Part shown: positions 8,321 through 18,933 of the stretch, piece after piece | How the letters are laid out: every line of letters begins with the position of its first letter | Position numbering within the stretch: position 1 is the stretch's first letter | Assembly (NCBI GenBank): GCA_944391625.1 | Contig: CALXUG010000004.1 | Span: 96,279 to 160,278, forward strand | DNA from: an uncultured Clostridia bacterium | GTDB taxonomy: Bacteria; Bacillota; Peptococcia; Peptococcales; Peptococcaceae | DNA: 64,000 nt | Direction: 5' to 3' | Notes under the pieces: generated by a model | The model's input: only the letters and a program-made list of their open reading frames with translations | What the model was told of the DNA's origin: nothing | Databases searched by the model: none | Program-made: the position numbers and the translations under genes

Positions 8321-9201
8321 TGGATTATGCATATTATCCTGGATGTTCCCTGGAGTCTACAGGGATTGAATTCCATATGTCCACCAAAGCTGTAGCAAAA
8401 GCTTTAGGTATTAATCTTGTGGAAATACCTGACTGGAACTGCTGTGGTGCAAGTAGTGCCCATGCCAGAGGTCATTGGCTGTCTTTGGCGTTGCCAGCCC
8501 GTAATATGGCAATTGCCGAAGCTGCTGGTTTAGATGTTGCCATTCCTTGCGCAGCTTGTTATTCCAGAAGTAAACAGGTTGAAGTGGAAGTAAATAAATC
8601 TGAAGAAACAAAGGCAAAAATTGAAGAAATCATTGGCCGTCCTTACACTGGCAAAAGCAAAGCAAGAAATCTGACTGATATTTTTTATCGCGATTTAGGT
8701 CCTGCTGCTATTGCTGAAAAAGCGAAAAAGAGTCTGAAAGGTTTGAAAGTTCTGACCTATTACGGTTGCTTGATGTCTCGTCCGCCGGAACTGGCTTGTG
8801 ATGATATAGAAGATCCAATCAGCTTGGATGAAATTATGACAGCATTGGGTGCAGAAGTGATTCCTTGGGGATTCAAAACCGAATGCTGCGGTGGCAGTTT
8901 GACTGCTTGCCGTCCGCAGGTTGGAATGGATATGACAAAAAGAATTATGGACGCTGCTAAAAAATCCGGTGCTGACTGTATTGTAACTGCTTGTCCAATG
9001 TGTCACTCCAACTTGGATATGCGTCAGGTGCAACTGAGCAAAGCATATGGTGCATATAATGTGCCTGTTTACTTTGTAACAGAATTGATTGGTATTGCAT
9101 TGGGTATGAGTCCAAAAGATTTGGGTATTAACAGACACTTTATTCCAGCGGAAGCTACATTGACAAAAATCGGAAAAACCAGTGAAGGCGGTGAAGCATA
9201 G
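8320..9201 (+). CDS. hdrB: Heterodisulfide reductase-like subunit B
   Basis: Catalytic disulfide-reducing subunit, 293 residues. Two CCG domains are visible: PGCSLE...NCCGASSA...CAAC in the first half and YGCLMSRP...ECCGGSLT...CPMC in the second. In methanogens these bind two non-cubane [4Fe-4S] clusters that reduce a disulfide. The substrate in bacteria is not settled; ethanol-linked reduction of a DsrC-type protein has been proposed for sulfate reducers. The start overlaps the hdrC stop and the stop overlaps the hdrA GTG. Confidence 0.93.
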   Translation: MDYAYYPGCSLESTGIEFHMSTKAVAKALGINLVEIPDWNCCGASSAHARGHWLSLALPARNMAIAEAAGLDVAIPCAACYSRSKQVEVEVNKSEETKAKIEEIIGRPYTGKSKARNLTDIFYRDLGPAAIAEKAKKSLKGLKVLTYYGCLMSRPPELACDDIEDPISLDEIMTALGAEVIPWGFKTECCGGSLTACRPQVGMDMTKRIMDAAKKSGADCIVTACPMCHSNLDMRQVQLSKAYGAYNVPVYFVTELIGIALGMSPKDLGINRHFIPAEATLTKIGKTSEGGEA

Positions 9202-11207
9202 TGGAAAGAGTAGGGGTATTTATCTGTCACTGCGGTTCCAACATCGGTGCAGTTGTTGATTGTGCCAAAGTAGCAGAAAACGTAAGAAATTATCCTGGTG
9301 TTGCTTACAGCACCGACTACAAATATATGTGTTCTGAACCTGGTCAGGAAATGATTCAGAATGCTATCAAAGAACATAATCTGAACCGTGTGGTTGTAGC
9401 TTCTTGTTCTCCTCGTATGCATGAAAAAACATTCCGGGCTTGCGTAGAAAAAGTGGGTCTGAACCCATATATGTTTGAAATGGCAAATATTCGTGAACAT
9501 TGTTCCTGGGTACATGCTGGTAAAAATGAAGAAGCAACGGAAAAAGCAACTGACTTGGTAAAAATGGCTGTTTCCAAAGTATGCAAAAATGAGGAATTGC
9601 AGAAAGGACATGCGCCTGTAACAAAACGTGCTTTGGTTGTAGGCGGCGGTATTGCTGGTATTCAGTGTGCTCTGGATATTGCTAATAACGGTTATCAGGT
9701 AGACATTTTGGAACGGACTCCATCTATCGGTGGTAAAATGTCTCAGATTGATAAAACTTTCCCGACCATTGACTGTTCTGCTTGTATTTTGACTCCTAAA
9801 ATGGTAGAAGCCAGCAGTCATCCAAATATCAATCTGATTACCTATTCTGAACTGGAACATGTAGATGGTTATGTGGGCAACTTTGAAGTTACCATCCGCA
9901 AAAAAGCCCGTTCTGTTGATATTAAAAAATGTACTGGCTGCGGTACTTGTATGACCAAATGTCCAGGGAAAGCAGATGACGAATTCAATATGAATCTGCG
10001 GAAACGGACTGCAATTTATACACCGTTCCCACAGGCTATTCCAAATAAACCGGTTATTGACCGTGTGAACTGTTTGAAATTTAAAAGCCGTGAAAATGGT
10101 AAAGATGTTTGCGGGATTTGTTCTAAATTCTGTCCAACTGGCGCAATTGATTACGAACAGGTTGATGAACTGGTAACAGAAAAATATGGTGCTATCGTTA
10201 TGGCAACTGGTTATGAACAGTTTGACCACAGCATTTATGGGGAATATGGCTATGGTAAATATCCAGATGTAATTTCCGGTTTACACTTTGAACGTCTGGT
10301 AAATGCTTCTGGTCCTACCCAGGGTCACATTGTTCGTCCTTCTGACCACAAAGAACCAAAAACAGTTGTTATGGTAAAATGTGTTGGTTCCCGTGATCCA
10401 GAACATGGTAAGAGCTATTGCTCCAGAACTTGCTGTATGTATACTGCAAAACAGGCTACCATGATTCGTGACCATTGCCCGGATACAAAAGTGTATGTAT
10501 TCTATATGGATGTTCGTACTCCAGGGAAATTGTATGATGAATTCTACAATCGTACCAGAGAAGAATATGGTGTAGAATATGTTCGCGGCCGTGTATCCAA
10601 AATTTATCAGGATGGCGAACAGCTGATGGTGAAAGGCGAAGACACTCTGTTGGGTAAACAGGTAGAAATCGCTGCCGATATGGTAATTTTGGCAAATGCA
10701 ATGATTCCACAGACTGACTCTGAAAAAATGGCGCAGATTGTTGGGATTGGTTATGATAAAGATGGATGGTTTACAGAATCTCATCCAAAATTGGGTCCGG
10801 TAGAAACCCACACTGCTGGTGTATTCTTAGCTGGTGCTTGTCAGGGTCCGAAAGATATTCCAGACTCAGTAGCACAGGCCGGTGCAGCTGCTGTTAAAGT
10901 ATGCGCCCTGTTGTCAAAAGATCAGTTGGAAACAGAGCCAACCGTATCTAAAGTTGATACAAAAATCTGTTCTGGTTGTGGATTGTGCGTTCCGGTTTGT
11001 CCATACAAAGCGATTACACTGGAAACCATTCAGGAGCGGAGAGCTGGAAAAACAATTGAGCGTTTGGTTGCCAATGTTAACAGCAGTTTGTGTCAGGGTT
11101 GCGGTGCTTGTACTGTTACCTGCCGTTCCGGTGCAGCGAACCTGAAACACTTTACAAACGCACAGATCTTAGCGGAGGTGGATGCATTATGTCAAACAAT
11201 TCTGTAG
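9201..11207 (+). CDS. hdrA: Heterodisulfide reductase-like subunit A (FAD, electron-bifurcating)
   Basis: Core flavoprotein of the complex, 668 residues. Order: N-terminal Cys domain (FICHCGSN), FAD-binding Rossmann fold near residue 145 (VVGGGIAGIQCALDIA), an inserted ferredoxin pair (CTGCGTCMTKCP, CGICSKFCP), a conserved CVGSRD...YCSRTCC stretch, and a C-terminal two-cluster ferredoxin (CSGCGLCVPVCP, CQGCGACTVTC). HdrA flavin splits electron pairs, sending one to the disulfide side and one to ferredoxin. It starts at GTG 9201 inside the hdrB stop and overlaps flxD by 19 bp. Confidence 0.95.
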   Translation: MERVGVFICHCGSNIGAVVDCAKVAENVRNYPGVAYSTDYKYMCSEPGQEMIQNAIKEHNLNRVVVASCSPRMHEKTFRACVEKVGLNPYMFEMANIREHCSWVHAGKNEEATEKATDLVKMAVSKVCKNEELQKGHAPVTKRALVVGGGIAGIQCALDIANNGYQVDILERTPSIGGKMSQIDKTFPTIDCSACILTPKMVEASSHPNINLITYSELEHVDGYVGNFEVTIRKKARSVDIKKCTGCGTCMTKCPGKADDEFNMNLRKRTAIYTPFPQAIPNKPVIDRVNCLKFKSRENGKDVCGICSKFCPTGAIDYEQVDELVTEKYGAIVMATGYEQFDHSIYGEYGYGKYPDVISGLHFERLVNASGPTQGHIVRPSDHKEPKTVVMVKCVGSRDPEHGKSYCSRTCCMYTAKQATMIRDHCPDTKVYVFYMDVRTPGKLYDEFYNRTREEYGVEYVRGRVSKIYQDGEQLMVKGEDTLLGKQVEIAADMVILANAMIPQTDSEKMAQIVGIGYDKDGWFTESHPKLGPVETHTAGVFLAGACQGPKDIPDSVAQAGAAAVKVCALLSKDQLETEPTVSKVDTKICSGCGLCVPVCPYKAITLETIQERRAGKTIERLVANVNSSLCQGCGACTVTCRSGAANLKHFTNAQILAEVDALCQTIL

Positions 11208-11656
11208 AAAATTTTGAACCAAAAATTCTGGTTTTCGCATGCAACTGGTGTACTTATGCCGGTGCGGACTTAGCTGGCACAAGCCGTTTGCAGTATCCGC
11301 CAAATGTTCGTGTGCTGCGTGTACCATGTTCCTGCCGTGTGAATCCACAGTTTGTAATTCGTGCGTTCCAGAGAGGGATTGACGGTGTATTGGTAGCAGG
11401 CTGTCACCCAGGTGACTGCCATTATACGACAGGAAACTATTATACAAGACGTCGTTTCTTATTAATTACTCGTATGATGGAATATATGGGCATTGATCCA
11501 AAGCGGTTCCATACCAGATGGATTTCTGGTGCAGAAGGTCCAAAATTCCAGCAGGTAGTAACAGAAATGATTGAAGAAGTAAAAGCAATTGGTCCAAATG
11601 ATAAATTGCGTGATGATATGAAAGTTGAAGTAAAGGCGGTGGAAACAAATGAGTGA
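11189..11656 (+). CDS. flxD: MvhD/FlxD-type iron-sulfur subunit
   Basis: Small [2Fe-2S] protein that connects the electron-input module to HdrA. 155 residues with conserved cysteines in FACNWCTYAGAD, PCSCRVNP and GCHPGDCHY, as in MvhD. ATG 11189 follows GGAGGTG and lies within the end of hdrA; an in-frame start further upstream has no ribosome site. It overlaps flxC by 8 bp. In methanogens MvhD pairs with a hydrogenase; here the next three genes replace the hydrogenase with an NADH module. Confidence 0.9.
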   Translation: MSNNSVENFEPKILVFACNWCTYAGADLAGTSRLQYPPNVRVLRVPCSCRVNPQFVIRAFQRGIDGVLVAGCHPGDCHYTTGNYYTRRRFLLITRMMEYMGIDPKRFHTRWISGAEGPKFQQVVTEMIEEVKAIGPNDKLRDDMKVEVKAVETNE

Positions 11657-12533
11657 TATCCAGAGTGAAATGCGAGCAACTGCGAAACAGTTGTTAGAAT
11701 CCGGAGAAGCTACTGTTGTAATCGGATGGGAAAAAGGTACTATGCCATATAATTCTACTCCGGTTATGATTCGTTCTGCTGCTGATGTTGATAAATTAAT
11801 TTGGGATGAGTATTGTCAGCAAAATTTGAGCACTTACTTGATTGATTTTATCTACACAGAAGATAAAGTTGCAATCTTTGCCAAAGGCTGCGACACCAGA
11901 GCGTATAACCGTTTGATTCAGGATAAACGTATCAGTGCGGATAAATGTATCGTTATTGGTGTTCCATGCTCTGGTATGAAGAGTGCCAAAGCGGCGGCTA
12001 AACTGCCTGAAGGTGCTGAAGTACCAATGTCCAAAGCTTGTAAAGAATGCCGTTATCCGAACCCGGTTGTGTTTGATCGTAAAATTGGTCAGGATGTAAC
12101 ACCTTGGTGTACTGAAAAAGATTTCTCTGATGTAGAAGCTATTGAAGCGATGGATCAGGATGCCAAAGCTGCATTCTGGAAAGAACAGTATACCAAATGC
12201 ATTCGTTGCTATGCTTGCCGTAACATCTGTCCAGCTTGTAACTGCACCAACTGTATCTTTGATCAGAGTGCTTCCGGTTGGCAGAGTAAAGATATTAATG
12301 CCTCTGAAAATCAGTTCTATGGTGTAACCAGAGCGTTCCACGTAGCAGGTCGCTGTATTGAATGCGGACAGTGCGAAATGGTATGTCCATCTGATGTTCC
12401 AATTATGTTAATGAATAAAAAATTCATTAAAGATATTGATACATTGTTTGGTGCTTATGAAGCTGGTTTAGAAACAGAAGGGCCTGTTCCACTGAGTCAC
12501 TACGAAGTGTCTGACCCTGAAGAATTTATGTAA
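11649..12533 (+). CDS. flxC: FlxC-type iron-sulfur protein
   Basis: 294 residues. A first half shows several cysteines (FAKGCDTRAYNRL, IGVPCSGM, KACKECRYPNP) that recall the F420-hydrogenase beta family. A C-terminal dicluster ferredoxin follows, CIRCYACRNICPACNC and CIECGQCEMVCP. Its place between flxD and flxB matches the FlxABCD-HdrABC cluster described in Desulfovibrio. It probably relays electrons between the NADH flavoprotein and HdrA. Confidence 0.87.
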   Translation: MSDIQSEMRATAKQLLESGEATVVIGWEKGTMPYNSTPVMIRSAADVDKLIWDEYCQQNLSTYLIDFIYTEDKVAIFAKGCDTRAYNRLIQDKRISADKCIVIGVPCSGMKSAKAAAKLPEGAEVPMSKACKECRYPNPVVFDRKIGQDVTPWCTEKDFSDVEAIEAMDQDAKAAFWKEQYTKCIRCYACRNICPACNCTNCIFDQSASGWQSKDINASENQFYGVTRAFHVAGRCIECGQCEMVCPSDVPIMLMNKKFIKDIDTLFGAYEAGLETEGPVPLSHYEVSDPEEFM

Positions 12534-12548
12534 AGGAGGCAGGTTATT

Positions 12549-13550
12549 GTGAAAACTATTGAAAAAGCAAAATTAGACAGTCTTTTCGCACAGCTGGCGC
12601 AGAATTATAGTCTGTTGGTGCCAGTGGATTACAATGGCTTGACACAGTTTGCTCCATATAGTCAGGTACAGGAAGGCGTTTCTCAGTTGTATTTAGACGG
12701 AAACGTAACAGTATCTCCAAAAACAGCTTATCTGCCTCAGTCTGAAGCAATGTATAAATTCCGTGCGCAGGGCAAAAAACTGGCTATTGAAGAAATGGCT
12801 GGTTTGGATAAACAGCAGGTATTGTTTGGTGTTCGTCACTGTGATACTAAGGCGATCCAATGTTTAGACAAAGTATTTTTGGATGAAAAATTTGAAGATC
12901 CGCAATATAAAAATAAAAGAGAACAAAATATTGTATTCTCTTTGGCTTGCAACAATCCAAAAGCGACTTGTTTTTGTGAGTCCATGGGGCTGGATCGTGC
13001 CCATGCAGAAGCTTCTGTGGCTGACGTACAAGTATATGATTTTGGTGATAGTTTCGGTTTTGAAGCCATTTCCGATAAAGGGAAAGCATGTCTGGATAAA
13101 TTGACTGGCTTGGGTGAAACTGCCAGCAAACTGCCAGACCAGAAACCGCAAACTCTTAAGTTTGATGTTGCTGGTCTGCCGGAAAAATTAAAAGATATGT
13201 TTGAAGATCCTATCTGGGATGAATATAGTTTTAAATGCTTGAATTGCGGTACTTGCAGTTATATCTGTCCAACTTGCCATTGCTTTGATATTAATAATAA
13301 AATCCGTGGTGAAGTGGGTGTAAAACTGCGTACTTGGGATAGCTGCATGTTCAATGAATACACTTTGATGGCTGGCGGTCATCAGCCACGTGCGGGCAAA
13401 AAAGAACGTGTGCGGAACCGTTTCTTGCATAAATTGCAGTATTTCAATGAAAAACATGATATGTCTCTGTGCGTTGGATGTGGTCGTTGTGTTGCCAAAT
13501 GTCCAGTGAACGTAGATATTACAAAATTTATCAGACAGGTAATTGGCTAA
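12549..13550 (+). CDS. flxB: FlxB-type iron-sulfur protein (AsrA-like)
   Basis: 333 residues. The N-terminal 220 residues form the domain shared with anaerobic sulfite reductase subunit A and hydrogenase beta subunits (FGVRHCDTKAI, then SLACNNPKATCFCESMG). Two [4Fe-4S] motifs follow (CLNCGTCSYICPTCHC and CVGCGRCVAKCP). The start is GTG 12549 behind AAGGAGGCAGG. It forms the electron path next to FlxA. Confidence 0.9.
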   Translation: MKTIEKAKLDSLFAQLAQNYSLLVPVDYNGLTQFAPYSQVQEGVSQLYLDGNVTVSPKTAYLPQSEAMYKFRAQGKKLAIEEMAGLDKQQVLFGVRHCDTKAIQCLDKVFLDEKFEDPQYKNKREQNIVFSLACNNPKATCFCESMGLDRAHAEASVADVQVYDFGDSFGFEAISDKGKACLDKLTGLGETASKLPDQKPQTLKFDVAGLPEKLKDMFEDPIWDEYSFKCLNCGTCSYICPTCHCFDINNKIRGEVGVKLRTWDSCMFNEYTLMAGGHQPRAGKKERVRNRFLHKLQYFNEKHDMSLCVGCGRCVAKCPVNVDITKFIRQVIG

Positions 13551-13565
13551 AGAGGAGGGTTTTTT

Positions 13566-14414
13566 GTGAAAACAGCTTCGGCAAGTGATGTAAAACGCAT
13601 CAACAATTTGGTTCCAAAAATCGGTGTTGTTAAGGAAATTCTGGATGAAACACCAGATGTAAAAACCTTCCGTATCAGTACGCCGGAAGGAGAAAGACCG
13701 TTTACTCCAATGCCAGGTCAGCTGGGAATGTATTCTCTGCCAGCAGTTGGGGAAGCAATGTTCTCCGTTACAAATTATGGCGATGACTATATTGATATGT
13801 CCATTAAAAAATATAATGATGGTGTATTGACCAGTGTTCTGCATGCTATGGAAGAAGGACAGGAAGTTGGTATTCGTGGGCCTTACGGCAATGGGTTCCC
13901 TATTGATCAGTTCAAAGGGAAAGACATTGTGTTCGTTGCTGGCGGTATCGGTTTGGCTCCAGTTAGAAGCCTGATTTTATATTGCATGAGAAATAGAGAA
14001 GACTTTGGTAAACTAACCATTATTTATGGCGGACGCAGTAAAGATGACTTATGTTTTAAAGAAGATTTGTTTGAAAACTGGCCAAAAGTTCCAAATACAG
14101 AAGTACATGTTACCATCGACCGTCCACAGGAAGGTTGGGATGGTCACGTGGGGTTTGTGCCTGACTTTGTAAAAGAAATTGCGCCAAATGCACAGATTGC
14201 TGCTGTATGTGGACCTCCGATTCTGATAAAATTAACATTGCCAATTTTATCTCAAATGGGTCTGCCAGATGAAGATATCATCACTACGCTGGAATTGCGT
14301 ATGAAATGTGGTATTGGTAAATGTGGACGTTGTAACATTGGTTCCTGTTATGTATGTTTAGATGGTCCTGTATTCTCTCAGGCACAGCTGAATAACATGC
14401 CAAAAGAATATTAA
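13566..14414 (+). CDS. flxA: FlxA-type NAD(P)H/FAD oxidoreductase (AsrB-like)
   Basis: 282 residues, the electron entry subunit. It has a ferredoxin-reductase FAD domain (about 1-110), an NAD-binding domain (VFVAGGIGLAPVRSL near residue 121) and a C-terminal [2Fe-2S] motif (MKCGIGKCGRCNIG...YVC). NADH is the likely donor from the family. The start is GTG 13566 behind GAGGAGGG. It is the last gene of the seven-gene operon; a strong terminator follows within 25 bp. Confidence 0.92.
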   Translation: MKTASASDVKRINNLVPKIGVVKEILDETPDVKTFRISTPEGERPFTPMPGQLGMYSLPAVGEAMFSVTNYGDDYIDMSIKKYNDGVLTSVLHAMEEGQEVGIRGPYGNGFPIDQFKGKDIVFVAGGIGLAPVRSLILYCMRNREDFGKLTIIYGGRSKDDLCFKEDLFENWPKVPNTEVHVTIDRPQEGWDGHVGFVPDFVKEIAPNAQIAAVCGPPILIKLTLPILSQMGLPDEDIITTLELRMKCGIGKCGRCNIGSCYVCLDGPVFSQAQLNNMPKEY

Positions 14415-14431
14415 TATTTCAAAGAAATAAA

Positions 14432-14472
14432 AAATGACGATAGGGCGGACAGTTTGTCCGCCCTATCATTTT
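14432..14472 (+). terminator. Strong terminator of the hdr-flx operon
   Basis: A perfect 13-bp stem pairs GATAGGGCGGACA (14439-14451) with TGTCCGCCCTATC (14455-14467) around GTT, then ATTTTAT. It is flanked by AAAATGA/TCATTTT and may work in both directions. Confidence 0.93.
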
Positions 14473-14508
14473 ATACATAATAAGGTTGTTGATTGGGAGA
14501 GAAGAAAT

Positions 14509-14976
14509 TTGCAAAAGGAACTTCGGTATTTATGTGCACTCCTTTTTTTAATTGTTGGGGTTGTACTTGTGTTTGGTCGTATGGAATTTCATAATGAATT
14601 ACAAAAGGATATACAAAGACACACATTCTTGGGATATTTGGATGAACAACAATACCAGGGAAGGGTGCATGTGTCGGCAGAACAATGGCCATCATGGACT
14701 GCCGTTTTTGAAACAGAACGGGACGTAATACTTGACTTTGCACCGGATAAAAGTGGACGAATTGGTATTTTTGCTGATCTGGTATATTATGAGAATCGGT
14801 ATGAACGGCGTGTGTGGTTCAGTGGGAGATTATTAGAACAAGATTCTGAGTATTATTACCGGCAGGATGGTCCTTTGTATTTAGAAGCAGTCTATGAGCC
14901 GCAGCAAGTTGCTATTCATATAGCAGAGTTAAGAAACAATGCATATGATTATCAGAGTTTCTGCGGCGAAGACTGA
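14509..14976 (+). CDS. Membrane-anchored protein of unknown function
   Basis: Unrecognised. From TTG 14509 it has 155 residues: one membrane segment (about 8-24), then a soluble domain rich in aromatic and charged residues. The frame is open further upstream but runs through the operon terminator, so TTG 14509, with GGGAG nine bases ahead, is the better start. It is convergent with the cyclo-ligase gene that follows. Confidence 0.65.
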   Translation: MQKELRYLCALLFLIVGVVLVFGRMEFHNELQKDIQRHTFLGYLDEQQYQGRVHVSAEQWPSWTAVFETERDVILDFAPDKSGRIGIFADLVYYENRYERRVWFSGRLLEQDSEYYYRQDGPLYLEAVYEPQQVAIHIAELRNNAYDYQSFCGED

Positions 14977-15028
14977 ATGGTTGGGAAACCATATGAGTGG
15001 ATAAAAAATTGTATTGCCTGAAACAGTA

Positions 15029-15604
15029 TCAGATATTTTCTATCTGGTATAAATTCTTTTCAGTTAGAATATAATCCATAGGTAAATCATAGGTTGTAAC
15101 AGGCAATTTAGTGGGTGATATTTGACATTCGTAGGCGAGTGCAATACGTTTCGCTTGTGGATTTACTTTTGGGAGATATCGATCATAATAACCAGCGCCA
15201 AACCCTAAGCGATTACCAGCAAGATCAAAGGCAATGCCGGGAATTAAGCATAAATCAATTTGGTTCGGCGATATAATTTGTTGTGCCTCTAAGGGCAGTT
15301 CTCTAATACCGTATTGATTGATGACTAAGTGTTGTAAAGATGAAATGCAACTCATTTGCATAGTTGTGGTTTGTGGGGAGCAAATGGGAACTAGCATCGT
15401 TTTTCCTTCTGTCCAACCTTGTTGATAAATGGCATGGGTACCTATTTCATTTTGAAAGGAAAGATAAAGCATGATTACCTTGCTGTTTTTCCAAAAAGAA
15501 GTTTGAAACAAGGCAGAAGCAATTTGATTGCTGCATTGTACTACTTGTTCCTGTGATAATTGTTGACGAATTTGTTTATATTGTTTTCGTAGTTGTTCTT
15601 TCAT
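15029..15604 (-). CDS. 5-formyltetrahydrofolate cyclo-ligase
   Basis: ATP-dependent conversion of 5-formyl-THF to 5,10-methenyl-THF, which returns folate to the one-carbon pool. 191 residues. The family signature NRLGFGAGYYDRYLP and the N-terminal KxxLRKxY-type basic helix are present. The start is set at the Met before KEQLRKQY, with AAAGGATGAT upstream; a longer frame upstream has no ribosome site. It diverges from groESL. Confidence 0.93.
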   Translation of the reverse strand: MKEQLRKQYKQIRQQLSQEQVVQCSNQIASALFQTSFWKNSKVIMLYLSFQNEIGTHAIYQQGWTEGKTMLVPICSPQTTTMQMSCISSLQHLVINQYGIRELPLEAQQIISPNQIDLCLIPGIAFDLAGNRLGFGAGYYDRYLPKVNPQAKRIALAYECQISPTKLPVTTYDLPMDYILTEKNLYQIENI

Positions 15605-15749
15605 AAAAATATCATCCTTTCTGGCAGGATTTTTTATTTGCATTCCAGAATAAATAAAATGTTCTTGATTATGGGTCCATTTTGAGGAACTGAACCGTAT
15701 CCATTATAGAGGAATTTTTGGTTTAAGTAAATTTTTTTCTGAAAATCTC

Positions 15750-15777
15750 TTGCATTTTTTTTACAAGATGGTATTAT
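15750..15777 (+). promoter_or_regulatory. Sigma-A promoter of groESL
   Basis: TTGCAT at 15750-15755, a 16-bp spacer, then TATTAT at 15772-15777, immediately before the CIRCE operator. Confidence 0.7.
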
Positions 15778-15784
15778 ATATGTG

Positions 15785-15811
15785 TTAGCACTCGATAGTG
15801 ATGAGTGCTAA
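15785..15811 (+). promoter_or_regulatory. CIRCE operator (HrcA site)
   Basis: A perfect inverted repeat, TTAGCACTC, nine bases, GAGTGCTAA. It is the classical HrcA-binding element and predicts heat-inducible, HrcA-repressed groESL. Confidence 0.97.
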
Positions 15812-15874
15812 CAAAGAATATGTTAATCTCATATGTTTTAATATGTGTATATTATTTAAGGAGGCTTTTTTATC

Positions 15875-16165
15875 ATGAGTATCAGACCAATTGGTGACAG
15901 AATTGCAGTAAAACCTGTAGCGGTAGAGGAAAAAACAAAAAGCGGGATTGTTTTACCAGGTTCTGCCCAGGAAAAACCTCATCAGGGTGAAGTTGTTGCA
16001 GTTGGCAGCGGTTATGTGTCCCAGGCAACCGGTCAGAGAATTCCATTGGAAATCAAAGTTGGCGATAAAGTCGTTTATGGGAAACATGCTGGTATCGAAG
16101 TAAAATTCGATGAAGAAGAACTGGTATTGTTAACAGAAAATGATGTTCTGGTTGTACTGGAGTAG
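15875..16165 (+). CDS. groES: Co-chaperonin GroES
   Basis: Heptameric lid of the chaperonin. 96 residues with the N-terminal IRPIGDRIAVKP start, the mobile loop (about 17-32) and the C-terminal LLTENDVLVVLE strand. The ATG follows AAGGAGG. It is co-transcribed with groEL from the CIRCE-controlled promoter. Confidence 0.97.
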   Translation: MSIRPIGDRIAVKPVAVEEKTKSGIVLPGSAQEKPHQGEVVAVGSGYVSQATGQRIPLEIKVGDKVVYGKHAGIEVKFDEEELVLLTENDVLVVLE

Positions 16166-16184
16166 TTTTTCTATATTTTTATGA

Positions 16185-17855
<1,671 letters not shown>

Positions 17856-17885
17856 GTTTATAACAGTATTCATAGTTCAGTTAAG

Positions 17886-17938
17886 AATATCCTTCAGCGA
17901 AACAATAGATAAATTGTTTTGCTGGAGGATATTTTGTG
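17886..17938 (+). terminator. Terminator of groESL
   Basis: A long hairpin pairs AATATCCTTCAGC with GCTGGAGGATATT, with inner AACAAT/ATTGTT pairs, followed by TTGTG. The T-run is short. Confidence 0.75.
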
Positions 17939-18333
17939 TTATCAGAGAAATTTGAAGTGAAATGGGTGTTTTTGAAAACATTTGTTTGATTTTGTCTTGA
18001 AATGTGATATGATAATAACTAGGGGATAACATGTAATTGGCGAAATGTGCAGCAACTGTTTGTGAAATCAAACCGATATGTGCAAGTAATTGATTTTAGT
18101 AAAAAAATAAATGTGCTGAATACAAATAGAAAGAACTGAGTTTGTCCAATAAATATAAAATAATTTTGAAATCCTGCAATATGAAATAATTGAATGAAAT
18201 CTGGAAACAATATTGTTATGGGCACAATTGGTATTACTCGTTTTCTTGGCAGGTTGGGAAAACGAGGCGAACTGTTATTACCCGATTTGATATGCCTGAG
18301 CCAATTAGGCGGTAAGGTAAAGGAGAGAGTGAG
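17939..18333. other. Intergenic region without a convincing gene
   Basis: About 395 AT-rich bases. TTGAAA followed by TATGATAAT near 17997-18020 could be a promoter. Overlapping short frames exist, but none has a ribosome site or recognisable product. Confidence 0.4.
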
Positions 18334-18618
18334 ATGGAAGATCGAGAATTTCTTCAATTATTTCAGCAGGCAGCAAGTTATTTGCGGGAGCGGACAACGG
18401 ATAGCTTATTGCAACAGAATTCCGTTTATCAAGAAGTTAGTCAGATGGAAGAACAAGCTGAAAAAGAGTATTTACAGTTATCTTTGAATGAAGAACAGCG
18501 GCAAATTATTGATGGGTTATTACAGCAAAAAGAGCATAGTTGTTTAATTTATGCTGATGCTGCATATTTGGCAGGAATTAAAAGTGCAGTGCAGATGTAT
18601 AGTTTGTTGAATAAATAG
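18334..18618 (+). CDS. Small protein of unknown function
   Basis: 94 residues, acidic and Gln-rich, almost wholly helical by composition, with no cysteines beyond one near the end. The ATG follows AAGGAGAG, and a good terminator lies 8 bp after the stop, so it is probably a real single-gene transcript. I do not recognise the family with confidence. Confidence 0.7.
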   Translation: MEDREFLQLFQQAASYLRERTTDSLLQQNSVYQEVSQMEEQAEKEYLQLSLNEEQRQIIDGLLQQKEHSCLIYADAAYLAGIKSAVQMYSLLNK

Positions 18619-18626
18619 TAAATGAG

Positions 18627-18654
18627 ACCGGTTCAGCCTGCAACCGGTTTTTTT
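18627..18654 (+). terminator. Terminator after the 18334 gene
   Basis: ACCGGTT (18627-18633) pairs with AACCGGT (18642-18648), followed by a run of T. Confidence 0.88.
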
Positions 18655-18839
18655 AGATTGAAGGATATATGAATATAGTGCTCAACCATATTATTATGGC
18701 CAAATATAAAAAAACAACATAATATGTTCCATAATACAATATTTTTTTGAATTATATATTCTATTTTTTGCTTTTATGCTATACTATATAAAAGTGCAGT
18801 TGGATTATTGTATGTACTATATTATGAAAATAGTTTTTC

Positions 18840-18867
18840 TTGACAAAATCTTGATACATTTTATAAG
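18840..18867 (+). promoter_or_regulatory. Promoter for the CBS-domain gene
   Basis: TTGACA at 18840-18845, a 16-bp spacer, then TATAAG at 18862-18867, about 65 bp before the gene. The rest of the gap 18655-18933 is AT-rich, and I see no other element in it. Confidence 0.55.
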
Positions 18868-18933
18868 TTGTTTGAATATTTTTTGTGTATAATGAAACGA
18901 AGAGGTTTTGTTATTTGCGAGGAGGAAAAAGAA

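Noticed and set aside
9069..10229. 386-codon antisense frame within hdrB/hdrA
   Set aside because: It mirrors a well-supported gene; composition is typical of antisense shadow translation (rich in Phe, Ser, Thr, His) and no start signal is seen.
18194..18487. 97-codon frame overlapping the 18334 gene
   Set aside because: No good ribosome site and it overlaps the better-supported small gene in another frame.
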